A DNA stretch of 64,000 nt from Aphanomyces cochlioides (GCA_019828595.1 JAHQRK010000023.1:310001-374000); one strand, 5' to 3'; shown: positions 11,461 through 22,621, numbered from the stretch's first letter. Made by a program: numbers and translations. The notes: generated from the sequence alone by a model not told the origin.

Positions 11461-11803
11461 GGATCAAGTGACAGGCGTTGTCAGTCTTTTCTACCATGCG
11501 CTGGCTAAAAATAGATCGTTGTCTCTAATCTTTGGGGAAGGGGTTTGCTTGATCAAAAGTCGATTTCCCACTCTGTAGGCATCTTCTCCCGACGCATATC
11601 CACCAAGGACAAAGCCATCTCGTCGTTGAGAAGGCCATGACTCAGTAGAATCTTCATATTGTCCCGATGGTGTTTCTTTCATCTCGGTGGCCCCCTCCTA
11701 CCGTCCATGTATTTACTGAAGCTCCCTTTGAGAAATGATGAGTCAGACGCACTCGAGATTGCACTGCGAGTCTCAACACGCAAAGAAGAAAAATGTCGTG
11801 GAA

Positions 11804-13377
11804 TTACTCTCGTAGGGAAAAATCACTGTCCACTGCGCGGCCTTGAACAGTAGCGAGAAGTCCCATATGACGATGACCACATACGACGCTAGAACAGCAG
11901 AAGTGTCATGGAAAAAGGTCGCAAAGTTAATCGTACCTCGTGACAAATTGATTCGCCAAAGCTTCAATTTGTTTCGGCTGTGGTTGAGGATTTGTATCAA
12001 AGTGACCCAAGTAGTTTGATCGACCGATACCACGCTTACCAAACGAGTAGACCGTACCATCGTCTGAAAACGGGATTAGCTCGGCCAAACGGATAAAAGT
12101 GAATACCTGCGGCGACAATCGTGGATCGATCGCCACATGCAACATCGACGAGGCGTTTGGACTTTAGTGGCGTGATTTCATGTGGCTGCACCCACATGTT
12201 GGATCCCCACACGAACAATTTGCCCGATTCTGTCAAGGCTGCGGCTTGTTCAGTTCCTGCGGCGATTTTCACCACACGTTCGTCTATAAGTTCCATCAGA
12301 ATCGCATAGACGACGGGATATGTACCGTAGAAGCCGCTGATTTCAATGGGAATGCGCTCCATGGCGTTGTTAATATCCAAAACACCACCGTCCATACCCA
12401 ATTGAAAGTCTAGCCAAGAATTGAGATCAAACTTTAGAGAAAACGAAGTGTACGATTGTTTTTGCCCCAGCCAAAAACCCGACCGTCTTCTGACAAAGCC
12501 ATCGAGAACGATCGACCCGCGGCAATCGCAACGCAGTTCATCGTGTCAAAGAATTCGACAGGTTCTGGGTAATCCAACGAAATCAATTCGCCATTGCCAA
12601 GACGGCCATTGTCACCGAGACCCCACGTCCAGATTTCACCATCCGCTGAGAGCGCCACCGTGTGTGAATCGCCGCAATCCACAGCTTGCATACGAACACC
12701 CTGTCGACCAAGTTAGCAAAGCATATAAGATTAAACGACGTACATCGTCAATGAATGTTTCAATCAGAGTCGGGAGGGTGACATTCTTGCCGGTAGAAGG
12801 ACCCAAACCAAGCGCATTTTCAGACATAGAAGTGCCGCCAAATCCCCAAGCATACATGCGTCCTTGCTTGTCAATGGCAATAGTATGATGCACACCGCAC
12901 GAAATGTCGACAATGTCAACTTCTCGTAAGTAATCCACCAGCGTTGGTTCGTGCACTTCTTTGACCTTGTCTCCTAGACCCAATTCGCCCTTGTCACCAC
13001 GACCCCAGACGTACACACGTCCATTCGCGTCCACTACATAATTGATGTTTGAAATACTCTAAAGCGAGCAAATCTTCGTACCTGCCGCGCTGTGCGACGT
13101 GCCGAGCGACAACTTGGTGACGTTGATGTTCTTTTCCACGAACGAGTCAATGCGTCGTGGTCCCAATTCAATGTACTTTCTCGTCACACCCGACTTCTCA
13201 AAAGGTCCAAGACCCAATTGACCGACCGTGCCATCGCCCCAGATGAACGCTACATGTTATGAATATACAGAGCTAGATTGATGTCAAACCTGCAGCATGT
13301 TGACCTGGTGTAGCGGTGGAGAAGCGCTGGACGTGCGTACGAAGGACCCGCTGAAGGAGTCGCTGCGCTACGTGCAT
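11804..13377 (-). CDS. RCC1-repeat protein with mitochondrial presequence
   Basis: Seven-bladed RCC1 beta-propeller. Blades are visible as repeated G-x-x-V/L-YxWGxGxxGxLGxG units: FIWGDGTVGQLGLG, VYVWGRGDKGELGLG, IWTWGLGDNGRLGNG, VFGWGKNN, LFVWGSN, VYSFGKRG, each with an SCGxxHT/AxG partner. The first exon (13327-13377) starts MHVAQRLLQRVLRTHV: no acidic residue, Arg-spaced and amphipathic, a good mitochondrial targeting peptide. This resembles human RCC1L, a mitochondrial ribosome and GTPase factor, more than nuclear RCC1. Introns are about 50 nt; the last exon ends VVCGHRHMGLLATVQGRAVD. Start chosen because it is the only ATG in frame before the first blade. Confidence 0.85.
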
Positions 13378-13414
13378 GAGTGGAGGAAAATTGTATTCAC
13401 GTCTTTCTACCACT

Positions 13415-13491
13415 AGGGGTGGAGGGGTTTCATTGTCAGGGGTTTAGTATCAAAGAGGTGTAGGGGTTTAATGAAACGGGGTGCAGGGGTT
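13415..13491. repeat. G-rich GGGGTTT-type repeats
   Basis: Five to six GGGG runs within about 77 bases, several in the form AGGGGTTT. They lie just upstream of the RCC1-like start and downstream of the next gene's stop. The run count and spacing could form a G-quadruplex on the plus strand. Irregular spacers show it is a degenerate minisatellite rather than a clean tandem array. Confidence 0.55.
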
Positions 13492-13518
13492 AAAAAGTTC
13501 ACAATGAAGACAACAATG

Positions 13519-14403
13519 TTAGACGATAGCATTCGTGACACCACTCGCGACGACGGGATTGTGGCCCAACGCGCGATTCAAGCATTCGACGAGCTTGTTG
13601 AACTTCTCCTGCTCGATCTTGGCTTTCTCTAGCTCAAGTTCGCGGTCTTTCTCGCGCATTTCCTTCTCGTGCTTCATCTTTCGCTCGGCTTGCTTCTCGT
13701 CCCATTCGCGCATCTGCAACTCTTTCTGGAACCGCATGCGCTCAAACTCGAGTCGTTCCCAGTCGAGCTGGTATCGCTGGAGCTCGACCGTCTTGGGATC
13801 GAGTAGAGGTGGCGGTCGCGCTTTGCCAGACGACATGGAAGCTGGCATGGACCGTTTGCTTGGAGTTGACGCTGCTGATGAACGTTGTGCGGTGGACGAA
13901 GAGGATTGCTGAACAATGGCATGCATGGCGAGCTGCGTTTCGCTGTCAAGATCGCCTGCATCGTCCATTCCAGTAGGCAACCCCATCATATTCATTGGGA
14001 GTGATGTCATCAAGCCCATGCTGACATTGCTCTGTGCGAGGTAATTGCGTCGCAACTCCTCGTTCTTGGCGAGCACTTGATATTCTTGCCAACGAACCGG
14101 ATGAGCACCGCTCAAGTGACTTCGAATATTGTCAACTCGAAACGAGCGAAAATACTTGGTCGTCGTGAGTCCACGTCGTCGTTTTCGCTGTCCTCCCGCT
14201 GATGGTGACACATCTTCATCGTCTTTGTCGCGCACTTCACGTCCGAACGACTTGCAGAGCCCACAGACGGCCAAAATGACTTCACCCGTGTGGGGATGAC
14301 GCTCTACGACTTGCAGCCCGAACTCAATTTCGTACTTTGGAATCCAATGATGCCGCCGCAGCCGATCCTTCAGTTCCTTCTGGCTTTGATCTTCCTGCAT
14401 CAT
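13519..14403 (-). CDS. Putative zinc-finger protein with C-terminal coiled coil
   Basis: Single exon, 294 residues, intact. Residues 10-115 hold a probable zinc module: CGLCKSFGREV supplies a C-x2-C pair and NIRSHLSGAHP a later H-x4-H-like pair, after a basic RKRRRG. This is BED-finger-like, a fold often derived from transposases. A Ser/Ala-rich linker follows, then a long charged helix (about residues 210-275) rich in Glu/Lys/Arg, probably dimerising. I recognise this general layout from expanded oomycete families but cannot assign a function. It has no transposase catalytic domain. It borders the accessory region with the mariner element. Confidence 0.65.
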   Translation of the reverse strand: MMQEDQSQKELKDRLRRHHWIPKYEIEFGLQVVERHPHTGEVILAVCGLCKSFGREVRDKDDEDVSPSAGGQRKRRRGLTTTKYFRSFRVDNIRSHLSGAHPVRWQEYQVLAKNEELRRNYLAQSNVSMGLMTSLPMNMMGLPTGMDDAGDLDSETQLAMHAIVQQSSSSTAQRSSAASTPSKRSMPASMSSGKARPPPLLDPKTVELQRYQLDWERLEFERMRFQKELQMREWDEKQAERKMKHEKEMREKDRELELEKAKIEQEKFNKLVECLNRALGHNPVVASGVTNAIV

Positions 14404-15531
14404 TCCAGCTGCGGCTTCCCGCGGACGAAATTTGGAATTTTGAAATCTAAACTAGGAACGAATGGCCTAAACCCAACTGGCTTTCGTCAGGCTCGTTTAA
14501 CTTGATTATTGTATGACCATACAATATTCCATATTAAACTTTATACTTGAAGTATGTATAGTTGACCACATCGACAAGGAATAAATCATGCAAAAACAGA
14601 AAAATCAATTAAAAATTGAATTAAAATTGCAATTGTGAAATAAATATTTTACAGATTTATAAGAAATGGAAGGTATTACTTTTCAGAGTATTTTTTGAAT
14701 TTGCACGAAAGGACATCCACGACGACTGCGACTTGCCCCACACATCGTTTGACATCTAGAAAATGGCCGAGATAGATTCCGCGATTGCCATGGTATCTCC
14801 ATCGTGGTGCTGTGAACTAGATGGAATTTTTTAGGGGTTTGACAGTGAAACGTTAAAGTCTGGATGCATCCATGCTCACACGACCAAATGTCCACAAGAA
14901 CCGTAGTGCCAGATCAAGCTGTTTTGTTGCGTCTTGCTACCAGTAATAACAGTATATATAACAGTAGTAGAGTATTTATACGTCATGGGTAGTTGTGTAG
15001 ATATCCTTTCGAGAGTCATAACGAGATTGTAGGGTGAAGAACCGACTATGTCGATTCGCAAGGCTTCGTTTGAACCTGCTCGTTGGTGCATTGCCTTGCA
15101 ATTATTTCCACCTTAGTTTTCCTGCTTCAACCAAACCAATCTCGCAAGTTAGTGAAGCTAAATAAGCACCTAATAGTGCTTAACCTCGTGGCCTCTACGG
15201 CGTGAATCGGCGTTAAGTTATCTACAAATCTTGCTAAGGCTGTACTAAACTTTAACAATTGATATTGAAGCATTCTGTTCGGCTTTCTGGGATGCAAGAC
15301 AATCGCCGTGCATAAACTGAAGAGGGCCTGTCCTCAAGATCCACGATACCAGAGGAAGTCATGCTCGTTGGGACAGTTAAGAGACATCGTGTCATCTACA
15401 GGAAGAGCAAGAGATATCTTCTAGAGAGCATACCCAAACGGCTTGTCAGTACATCTTGACCTCTGTTCGGATGTGAAAAATGTGCGCGGAATTTGAAAAA
15501 GATCTGGTAGCAACTTGTTTTAAGTATAGTA
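14404..15531. other. Intergenic region left of the mariner element
   Basis: About 1.1 kb without a supportable gene. The first part is AT-rich (14510-14660) and includes a small palindrome ATTGTATG/CATACAAT near 14512. The remainder has only short unconvincing frames. Confidence 0.5.
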
Positions 15532-17365
15532 CTACTCCGGTCCATAATAAGTTGTAGTCGACTTTTGATTCGCGGAATTTTTCTAATTTGTGTCCGATCA
15601 GTGATCTAATTGGCCACACGAAAAGAGCGAATCTCGGGCATTGATTGGGTGCTTTTTGAAGTACGGAACTCGGCGGGAAACGAGAGATATGAGCTCCCAA
15701 AGGGGGAGAATGCAACATTTTTGAGAACTCTACACCCGCTGTGAGCTCACAATTGCTTTTAACACACCAACAACACGACCATTCCATCCAAATACATTCT
15801 ACAATGCCTCGACCAAGTTTACAACAAAGGAAACGGCCAAACGCAGTGGCTACGACTCGACGGAATCTCACGGGAGATGAGCGCGGCGAAGCCTATCAGC
15901 TTCTACTGGAGCGCTCGAGTCGAGGAAAGATCGATCGCGGCGCATTCGCCGCAGTTTCACGAGTGTATGGCTGCCATTGGAGCGTAATATCGCGCCTGTG
16001 GGCACGAGCCCGAGACTCTCTTGCATCTGGGTCTCCCATCGCCGACATCACCACCAAGAGAAAAGGTAAACTCCTGTAGAAAATTATATTTAGCAAAACA
16101 AATATTCATTTATATGAGGATAATTTTCTGAAGGATTACTTCTCTAGGAAATTCTGGACGGATGAAGCTCCGAACCAGTAAACAAATCGAAGCGGCCATC
16201 AAGGCAGTCCCCTTGGAAGACCGCCAGATACTCAAGACAACTACAGCTTCATCGGGAGTGCCAAAAACAACCATTATGCGCCACATCAACAACGATGGAA
16301 ATCTCCGCGGGCGTTCAAGTCGAGTGAAGCCATTATTGACACTGGAATATCAAGCTTGGCGAATCCGACACGCGATGAACCTTCTTCAACCTCAGTTGCA
16401 TGAAGGCCATGTTTTTTTCAGTAGCGCGATCGTGTGCATATTGATGAAAAATGGTTCTATGCGACTAAGGTTAAAAGAAGGTTCTATGCGTACGGCGATG
16501 AGGAACTCCCATTGCGCCCTCTCAAGTCCACCAAGTTCATCAACAAGGTATTGTTTTTGGCAGCGGTTGCGCGTCCCCGCTTTGATCCCCAGAAGAAGCA
16601 ATTCTTTGACGGCAAGATCGGTATTTGGCCGTTCGTATCCCAAGTCTAGGCCGTCCGTTCAAGCAAGAACAGACCAAGGGGTACTCTGGTCACCGTACCA
16701 AAGAGTGTTGACGCTGCGGCTTATCGAGAAATGGTCCTCAACAAAGTTATACCAACGATACAAGCCAAAATCCCCCGTTCTGTGGCGCGTGTGAATATCC
16801 AACAAGATTACGCCAGCCCACACCGGTGTATTGATACCGCTGAGCTTCGTAGGCATAGCATCATGGCCATCGACGTTTCGAACCAGCCGGCCAACAGTCC
16901 TGATTTCAACGTGCTCGACTTAGGAATATTTAACTCTATTCAAAGTATACAGCAGCGAAAGAGTTCTCAGTCTATCGACGAACTCATTCCTGCTGTAGAA
17001 GCTGCATTTTGTGAACTTCCGATGGAAACGATCGGCAAGTCATTCATTACTTTGCAAAAAGTAATGGAACTGTCAATGAACGACAACGGAGGCAACAGTT
17101 TCAAGCTTCCTCACATGACCAAGGACGCTACCAAAATGAACCTGGCATCCTTCAACCTTCAGTGCAATCCGTCGGTCTTCAGCCAAGCTCTGAATTGTTT
17201 GAATTGTCAAAATTGAGTCGACTTCATAATATTGTTAAAGACAATTATATTTCTCAAGGGTATTATAAATTTTGAAGATCTCATACAAATTTCAAGATAT
17301 CTTTTTTCGGCCTCAATACTTTATTCAAGTGAAAACTACCCAACTTATATTATGGACCGGAGTAG
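15532..17365 (+). mobile_element. Tc1/mariner-type DNA transposon, decayed
   Basis: 1834 bp element. Both ends carry the same terminal inverted repeat, CTACTCCGGTCCATAATA, followed by AGTTG on the left and, after two extra bases, AGTTG on the right. It is flanked by TA dinucleotides (15530-15531 and 17366-17367), the target duplication expected of Tc1/mariner. One transposase gene lies inside in the plus direction and is broken. The ends are well preserved compared with the gene. Confidence 0.9.
15804..17216 (+). pseudogene. Tc1/mariner transposase, broken
   Basis: The N-terminus (MPRPSLQQRKRPN) leads into helix-turn-helix-like segments around GAFAAVSRVYGCHWSVISR and SSGVPKTTIMRHI. An 84 nt intron at about 16065-16147 rejoins the frame. 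The DDE/D core is recognisable: VHIDEKWF (first D), NIQQDYASPH (second D) and NSPDFNVLDLGIFNSIQ (third D). The gene is disabled: the frame changes between about 16395 and 16430, just before the first catalytic Asp, and an in-frame TAG interrupts it at about 16647. The C-terminus (to 17216) is otherwise open. It is not expected to make active transposase. Confidence 0.85.
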
Positions 17366-17707
17366 TATACTTTAACAAAGATTAAGGTATACTATACGAA
17401 AAGTGAACGACCACTGTACGTATACTTAACAAGAACGTGGCAACACAACAATTTGGAATACCTATTAAAATTAATATTATATTAAATAGTTATTTTAAAA
17501 GGGATTAATTATTAGAGGTTTTTTGTGATAAGAGTTGACAGAATTAGTGCTTTCACTGAATGACAAAGCATGATTTACATGATTTGGGTCGTAGACATGC
17601 AGGAATATTTATTTACAGAGGCTTAATAACCCAAAACCTTTGATAATTAATACTGACCCTTGAGATTTTATATAAGTGTCAAATTTGCCCAAAGGGCAAT
17701 TTGTTTG

Positions 17708-19008
17708 ATGGCGCGCACTCAAGTCGAAGACAACTCAAGCAACGTGATGAGAAAGGACATCTCGCGCGCGGCTTTCTCGATTCCGCTCGACATTGCAACG
17801 AAGATTGCCTTCTATATCCCTGACTGGACATGAATGGAGGCGTTTATTGAAGCCTGCCGTCCTTCAGAACGTCTTGGACTTTTTGAGCATTTGCGGGAGC
17901 TGCAGTCGTTGGGATGGAAATCGCAAGACTTTTGGCCCTGTCTTGACTTGACAAAGATCGACGACGCTTCCCGCGGACATGTTGAAGCTATTGCCATGTA
18001 TTACTCCCAACTCGCCGTGAATCAATCCACAAGTTTGGTGTGGTGTCAAGAATTTGTCCAAACGAATGCATCCTTGCGTTGGAAGGGCGAAGGTAGTGCA
18101 TCTGTGTTAAGCAAGTGGAGCCAATTTCGTATTGCTTCTATCGGCTTGGAAGACTATTATCAAGATGACGATGCATTTATGGTAGCACTTTCCCATTTAC
18201 CCCACCTTGAGGAGCTCAAATATAACAGCTGCAGACCAGAAACCGCAACGGCGATCTTCAATACGCAGCAACGAGCTCGACATTGCGGGAACTGAAACTT
18301 TACTCAATTGATCCCCATTATTGCATCATCGGAAGCTCCGCGGCGGAGGATTTACTACAGTGGATTAATTCCCAGCCCATTCGACGCTTTTAGCTTGGCA
18401 ACTTCAATTGGGAAAGGCCGCAACTTCGACATCAGGTCATTACAACCGCCTTGAATAAACCAACTCTGGAGGAGTTCCAACTCCATGAGGTTGATCAAGC
18501 TTACTGGAACATTGAAGCCTTCTATGATCCCAGCAAACGTTTGCTAAGCTTGGGGTATCACGATCGATACCTCAACGATCAACAAGGGCTCAACATGGAC
18601 AATCTCAACAATTGTTTCGAGCTCTTTCGTCCCTTGCTCGCGTCAAAAGTCTCTAAAATTATCTTGCGAAATCTGCAACCTGACCTGTTGCAAATTATCC
18701 TCAAGGGTTTTACGCCTCTTCTCCTGACGACGCCAGTCGAAATCTTGGAGCTGGCCGCATGGGAGTTCTCAATCACCGACGGCGATGCCTTGGCAAACGC
18801 AATTCGAGACCACACCACGCTACAAGAGGTCAAGTTTCTCCTTCCAACATTTCCCTATACGTGCGCGACTGGTGTGATTGCTGCACTCCCGCCATCTATC
18901 AAAACGTTTGCGCTCGTGGACACTGAGATGTCGTTGAGCTCACGCTATACTCCACAAGAATGCGAGTTGTTGCAGACCATGGCTCGTGACCGCGGGATTC
19001 GACTATAG
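17708..19008 (+). pseudogene. F-box/LRR-like gene, decayed
   Basis: The first 38 codons (MARTQVEDNSSNVMRK, then FSIPLDIATKIAFYIPDW) look like the F-box-like opening of a large oomycete leucine-rich family. They end in an in-frame TGA at 17831-17833, after which the same frame continues MEAFIEACRPSERLGLFEHL. Leucine-rich segments follow. A frameshift near 18265 and a second in-frame TAG at about 18392 separate the later part (LEEFQLHEVDQAYW to the stop at 19006-19008), which is again leucine-rich, for example LEILELAAWEF-like repeats. Two stops and one frameshift make it a pseudogene, unless stops are skipped by unseen introns. It adjoins the mariner element in the accessory zone. Sequence up to about 19460 may be further remnants. 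Confidence 0.65.
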
Positions 19009-19459
19009 CACCTAGAAGCTACATGACGATTATACACTAGGTCCTGGAGTGGCGCGACTTTTCTTCATGCAAGGTGGAGACCACTGTCGAGAATTGGCAT
19101 CAGCATTTACATTGCGAAGACTAAAAGTGCGAGGAAACCTTTGGAGGCAGATATCAAGCTCAGAGGTTGTCCAGGACGTATTTCGCAGAGCTACCAAGTT
19201 TCGCTCGCCCGATGCAATGCAGTCTCATCGATCTGGCCAAAGCGTTGGTCCTCTCGACGTGGGCTCTGATCGTTTTCGCGCTCTCTGGCATGGGCAACTG
19301 AATAGCCCAGCGAAATGCCACGGCATACCGCCACTGAAGGAGGAGGTCAGCACAAAAAGATTGGATCATCATGGTAGATGCATTTCAAGATGTCCTTCTT
19401 CAACGTGGGCGATAGCATTTCAAGGCAGGATATGTCGACTCACGCTGTCATTATAGCTT

Positions 19460-20608
19460 TCATTCCTCTTGCTCTGCTTCTTCTTCTGCTTGGTCATCGT
19501 CTTCTGGTTCACTCTCAGCATCTCGAGCTTCCTCAGCTAATCGTTCTTTTTCCTTTTCTCGCAGTTTCTTGGCGACATTGAACACACCTACGGAGACGAC
19601 GCCATCCTCGTCAGACCATCTTGTTCCATGGGCTCATCGTACCATTCGTTTGCTTGCGGCAGTTGAAGCAGAGCGACGATTTCTTGTATCGCTTCAACGC
19701 GCATTTCTCACAGAAGAAGTGGCCGCAACTAGACACATCCTATCAGAATGCGCCATCGAATGCTGGCGAGACGTACATGGTTTCAACGGCGTTCGTGAAG
19801 GGTTGACGGCAGATTGTGCAGGCGAATTGCTCGTCATCGTCGCTTCGAATCACATATTTCTCGTCGTCAGAGTCGGAATCGCCACCATCTATGCTCATCA
19901 CTTCGTCAGAAAGGACGGATATGGCACAGTAATACCTCGTCCTTCCAATAGCGCTTGCTGCTTGCGTTTCTCCTTTTCATTCCATTCCTTGTCGATCTGC
20001 CATCCGCTCTTGTAGTCCCCACGATCGTGGAGAAATTTACAGTTGTCGCCGTAGCCGCAAAAGCCTGTTTCCTTGTAATCTTTACAAATGTCGGGGGCGT
20101 AGTCGAATCGGCAGATCGATCGTGCCCACGTCTGCGCACGGATCGGGCCTTGTGTGCCTGTGTATTTGTTCATTCCGACTTGGGACTCCTTTTTCGTCAC
20201 GTAGCTCTTGTAACCTGCTTGACCTTGGTAGATTTTCCCGCTTAAGTCGTTTCCTTCGGCGTTGAGTTTGATACTCTTCTCCAACAACGCTCTTGCATCT
20301 CTATGACCTCGTAAGAACACCATCATGGAGTAAATCTACCTGTCTTTCTCCGTATCTATCTGTAATTCGTACGTAGCATCGCCAGCATACGTCTGTCGCA
20401 CCGCTTGCCGCGTCGATGTTTGAAGTCTTGCGTCCATGATGTCTTGGCCGTCCCGTTTCTTTCCTCCCGTGGAAAACGTATTGAGCTTCTTTCTCGAGTC
20501 TGTCGAAGATATCACAGCAGCTGAAGAGGCCTGAGATCCATCGTCGTTGTCTGCTTCCGTCTCCCGGCGTCGCTTCGTCTGCGTCTTCTTCGGTCGCGAC
20601 GCGAACAT
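19460..20608 (-). CDS. RNF113/Cwc24-type splicing factor (CCCH + RING)
   Basis: Spliceosome-associated zinc-finger protein that guards the 5' splice site before catalysis. Exons, right to left: a basic start MFASRPKKTQTKRRRE; DYAPDICKDYKETGFCGYGD with CKFLHD completing a C-x8-C-x5-C-x3-H finger; then FACTICRQPF, CGHFFCEKC and CFNCRKQT, a C3HC4 RING split by an intron; then NGVFNVAKKLREKEK and an acidic tail. Four introns are inferred, one only about 39 nt (20297-20335). The CCCH-then-RING order with DYKSGWQIDKEW between them is specific to RNF113/Cwc24. Complete. Confidence 0.92.
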
Positions 20609-21071
20609 ACTTGATGCCCACTGCGGTCAAAATCTACTGAAATCACATCTTATTGGTGTAAAATGTAAATTCAAATTAGTTTAAAATAGCTCTAAATATA
20701 TTTAAAATATGAATAAATCCACATGCTTCAACCAAACCTTGACGGGCGACCAAGTGTTGCCTTCTCTCGCCTTCTAGACAATAATTACAAGCAAGGAGGG
20801 GGCAAAGTAGATGATAAGTATGTGGACTGAAGTGCTTGTGGGCTACGTCCTCAAGGTTTAATTCCGCATTTGTAAAAATCTTTTTCGAATTCAATTTTTA
20901 ATTGGATAAAATTAATACTATTAAATTATTTGATTATTCTAATTGGTCAATTCTTAATTGATCTTTTTTGTCAATTGGCCAATTTATTTTTTTGCATATT
21001 CGTGGTCAAACCAAACAAGCGGCCACCAGCAAGACAGAGAGAGATCGTTAGGAAAGAACACACAAGCAACG
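20609..21071. other. AT-rich gap between RNF113 and SmE
   Basis: About 460 bases, the divergent promoter region of the RNF113-type gene and SNRPE. AT-rich with TTAAAAT and AATTGGxCAATT words; no gene seen. Confidence 0.5.
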
Positions 21072-21389
21072 ATGAACAAGGTCCAGAAGCCCATGACGCA
21101 GCCGATCAATTTGATCTTCCGCTTCCTTCAAAACGTACGAACGAGCTCTCTTTCGTCGAATCCAGTGTAATCTCTCTGTGTCTAGAAATCCCGTGTGCAA
21201 ATCTGGCTGTACGAACAAGTCAGCACCCGCATTGAAGGCCGAATCATGGGCTTTGACGAGTACATGAACTTGGTCTTGGACGATGCCGAGGAACTAGACG
21301 TGAAGAACCTCAAACGAACGCCACTAGGACGTATCTTGCTCAAAGGAGACACGATTACATTGATGATGGCGGCGGATGGTGGCAACTAG
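21072..21389 (+). CDS. SNRPE: Small nuclear ribonucleoprotein E (SmE)
   Basis: Core Sm-ring protein of the U1, U2, U4 and U5 snRNPs. Two exons: 21072-21134 (21 codons, [20 protein letters not shown]) and 21186-21389 (67 codons plus stop), joined across a 51 nt intron in phase 0. Sm1 is [20 protein letters not shown] with DEYMNLVL; Sm2 is [13 protein letters not shown]. Total length of 88 residues is the usual size for SmE. Complete and highly conserved. Confidence 0.96.
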
Positions 21390-21527
21390 ACCCAATGTGG
21401 TATCCATCGCCATGACATTTGAATATATCGGTGCTATATTTACATGCCAAAGCCTCCCATCATGACCACTCCAACACCCCTCTCTGCGCATTTCCGTATT
21501 CTTGGCTAACTTCCACACTCTTCCACA

Positions 21528-21725
21528 ATGCTTCCGGGTGGTTCCTGGGACTACTTCAGGGACTTCCATACGAAATTGGCGCCTTGTACGAGCGTCAACG
21601 CGACAGAATTTGGCGTTGGAGCCATCTTCAGGCAGTTGAACGAAGCCAACGACAGAGAGAGGGGTCTTGCTGAAGATCTCTCAGCAGTAGCTGTCACCGA
21701 TGACGGTGCTAGAAAAGCACCATAG
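21528..21725 (+). CDS. Possible small protein, unknown
   Basis: ATG-initiated open frame of 65 codons (MLPGGSWDYFRDFHTK to DDGARKAP) in the gap between SmE and the DOT1-like gene. The composition is protein-like and it sits in sense orientation, but nothing about it is recognisable and the antisense frame is also open for 139 codons. It may be a real small gene, a first exon, or chance. Confidence 0.3.
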   Translation: MLPGGSWDYFRDFHTKLAPCTSVNATEFGVGAIFRQLNEANDRERGLAEDLSAVAVTDDGARKAP

Positions 21726-21861
21726 CAGTCGTTCAGCTGGTCGTGCTTGTCAACAGAGCTTCTAGAGATATCGCGGCTAGTCGTGAGTGGAGATGACCAG
21801 ATCAATGCATGGAAGATCTTGAGGCTCAGTATAGAGTAACTGTTGAAGATTGAAAGGACAA

Positions 21862-22621
21862 ATGGACGACGACGAGGTCGATCGGTTCCTTGACAAGCTG
21901 TACAAAGATTTCCCGACCCACGTCGCCAAGCAAATCTCCAAGGTACAGACCATGCCCTTGGACCTGTCACGACATTACGTACCCAGGATGAACGACGAGC
22001 TCAAGGATACACTTCAACGACGCTCGTGTATAGCGAGATCGACTTTGGCGCCTTTCGACGACTATTTCTTTCCATTTTGGTACGTGCATCCAACTACTCC
22101 GAGCCCCTGACGCGACGGCGGGCTGGGACGAAATATAGAAGCAGCATCACGTCTTGACCAAAGCGGGAGGTGTCTTCCTCGACATTGGATGCGGATCTGG
22201 CCGCCCTGTCTTTGCTGCGGCGCTCCTTCATGACTTTGATCAAGTTGTCGGGTATGAGATTCTCCCGCGCCTTACTGAAGTCGCACGACAAGTTGCAGAG
22301 ATCTGGCATCTTGAGAAGAAAGCACTGCACGAGCATCCACTAAAAAAAAGAACGCGTGTCGTGATTGAGAACGTTGATGCGACCAAGATTGAATGGCCAG
22401 CCGCGGATATGATATTCTGCAACTCGACGTGTTTTGACGAACGCCTCATGCGCTCACTGACAAAGCAAACACTTGCGTCGCTCAAGCCCGGCGGCGTAGT
22501 GATTACTGCGACGAAACATTTGGTCGAGATGGACGACTTGACGAAACTCACGCTTGTCGAGACGTGCTCCATGCATGAAAACTGGGGAGATGCGACTATG
22601 TACATTTATAAACGCGATTAG
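21862..22621 (+). CDS. DOT1-like class I SAM methyltransferase
   Basis: Three exons. Exon 1: MDDDEVDRFLDKLYKDFP to QISK; exon 2: DERRAQGYTSTTLVYSEIDF to LFLSIL; exon 3 starts KQHHVLTKAGGVFLDIGCGS. Introns are about 21942-21985 and 22080-22138. The pre-motif YSEIDFGAFRRLF, the SAM motif I FLDIGCGSGRPVFAAAL, YEILPRL and a CNSTCFDE segment at the motif IV position resemble the DOT1 histone-H3K79 methyltransferase core, in a short stand-alone form as seen in protists. The substrate (histone or otherwise) is inferred only. The TAG stop at 22619-22621 overlaps the stop codon of the convergent PDCD5 gene. Confidence 0.75.

Noticed and set aside
11491..11682. Upstream coding exon of the coiled-coil gene (MKETPSGQYEDSTESW)
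   Set aside because: It is protein-like and starts with ATG, but no clean GT-AG junction connects it to the exon at 11460; left as a possibility.
21942..22020. A frameshift in the DOT1-like gene
   Set aside because: Treating 21942-21985 as a GT-AG intron joins ISK to DERRAQGYTSTTLVYSEIDF in frame, so no lesion is needed.
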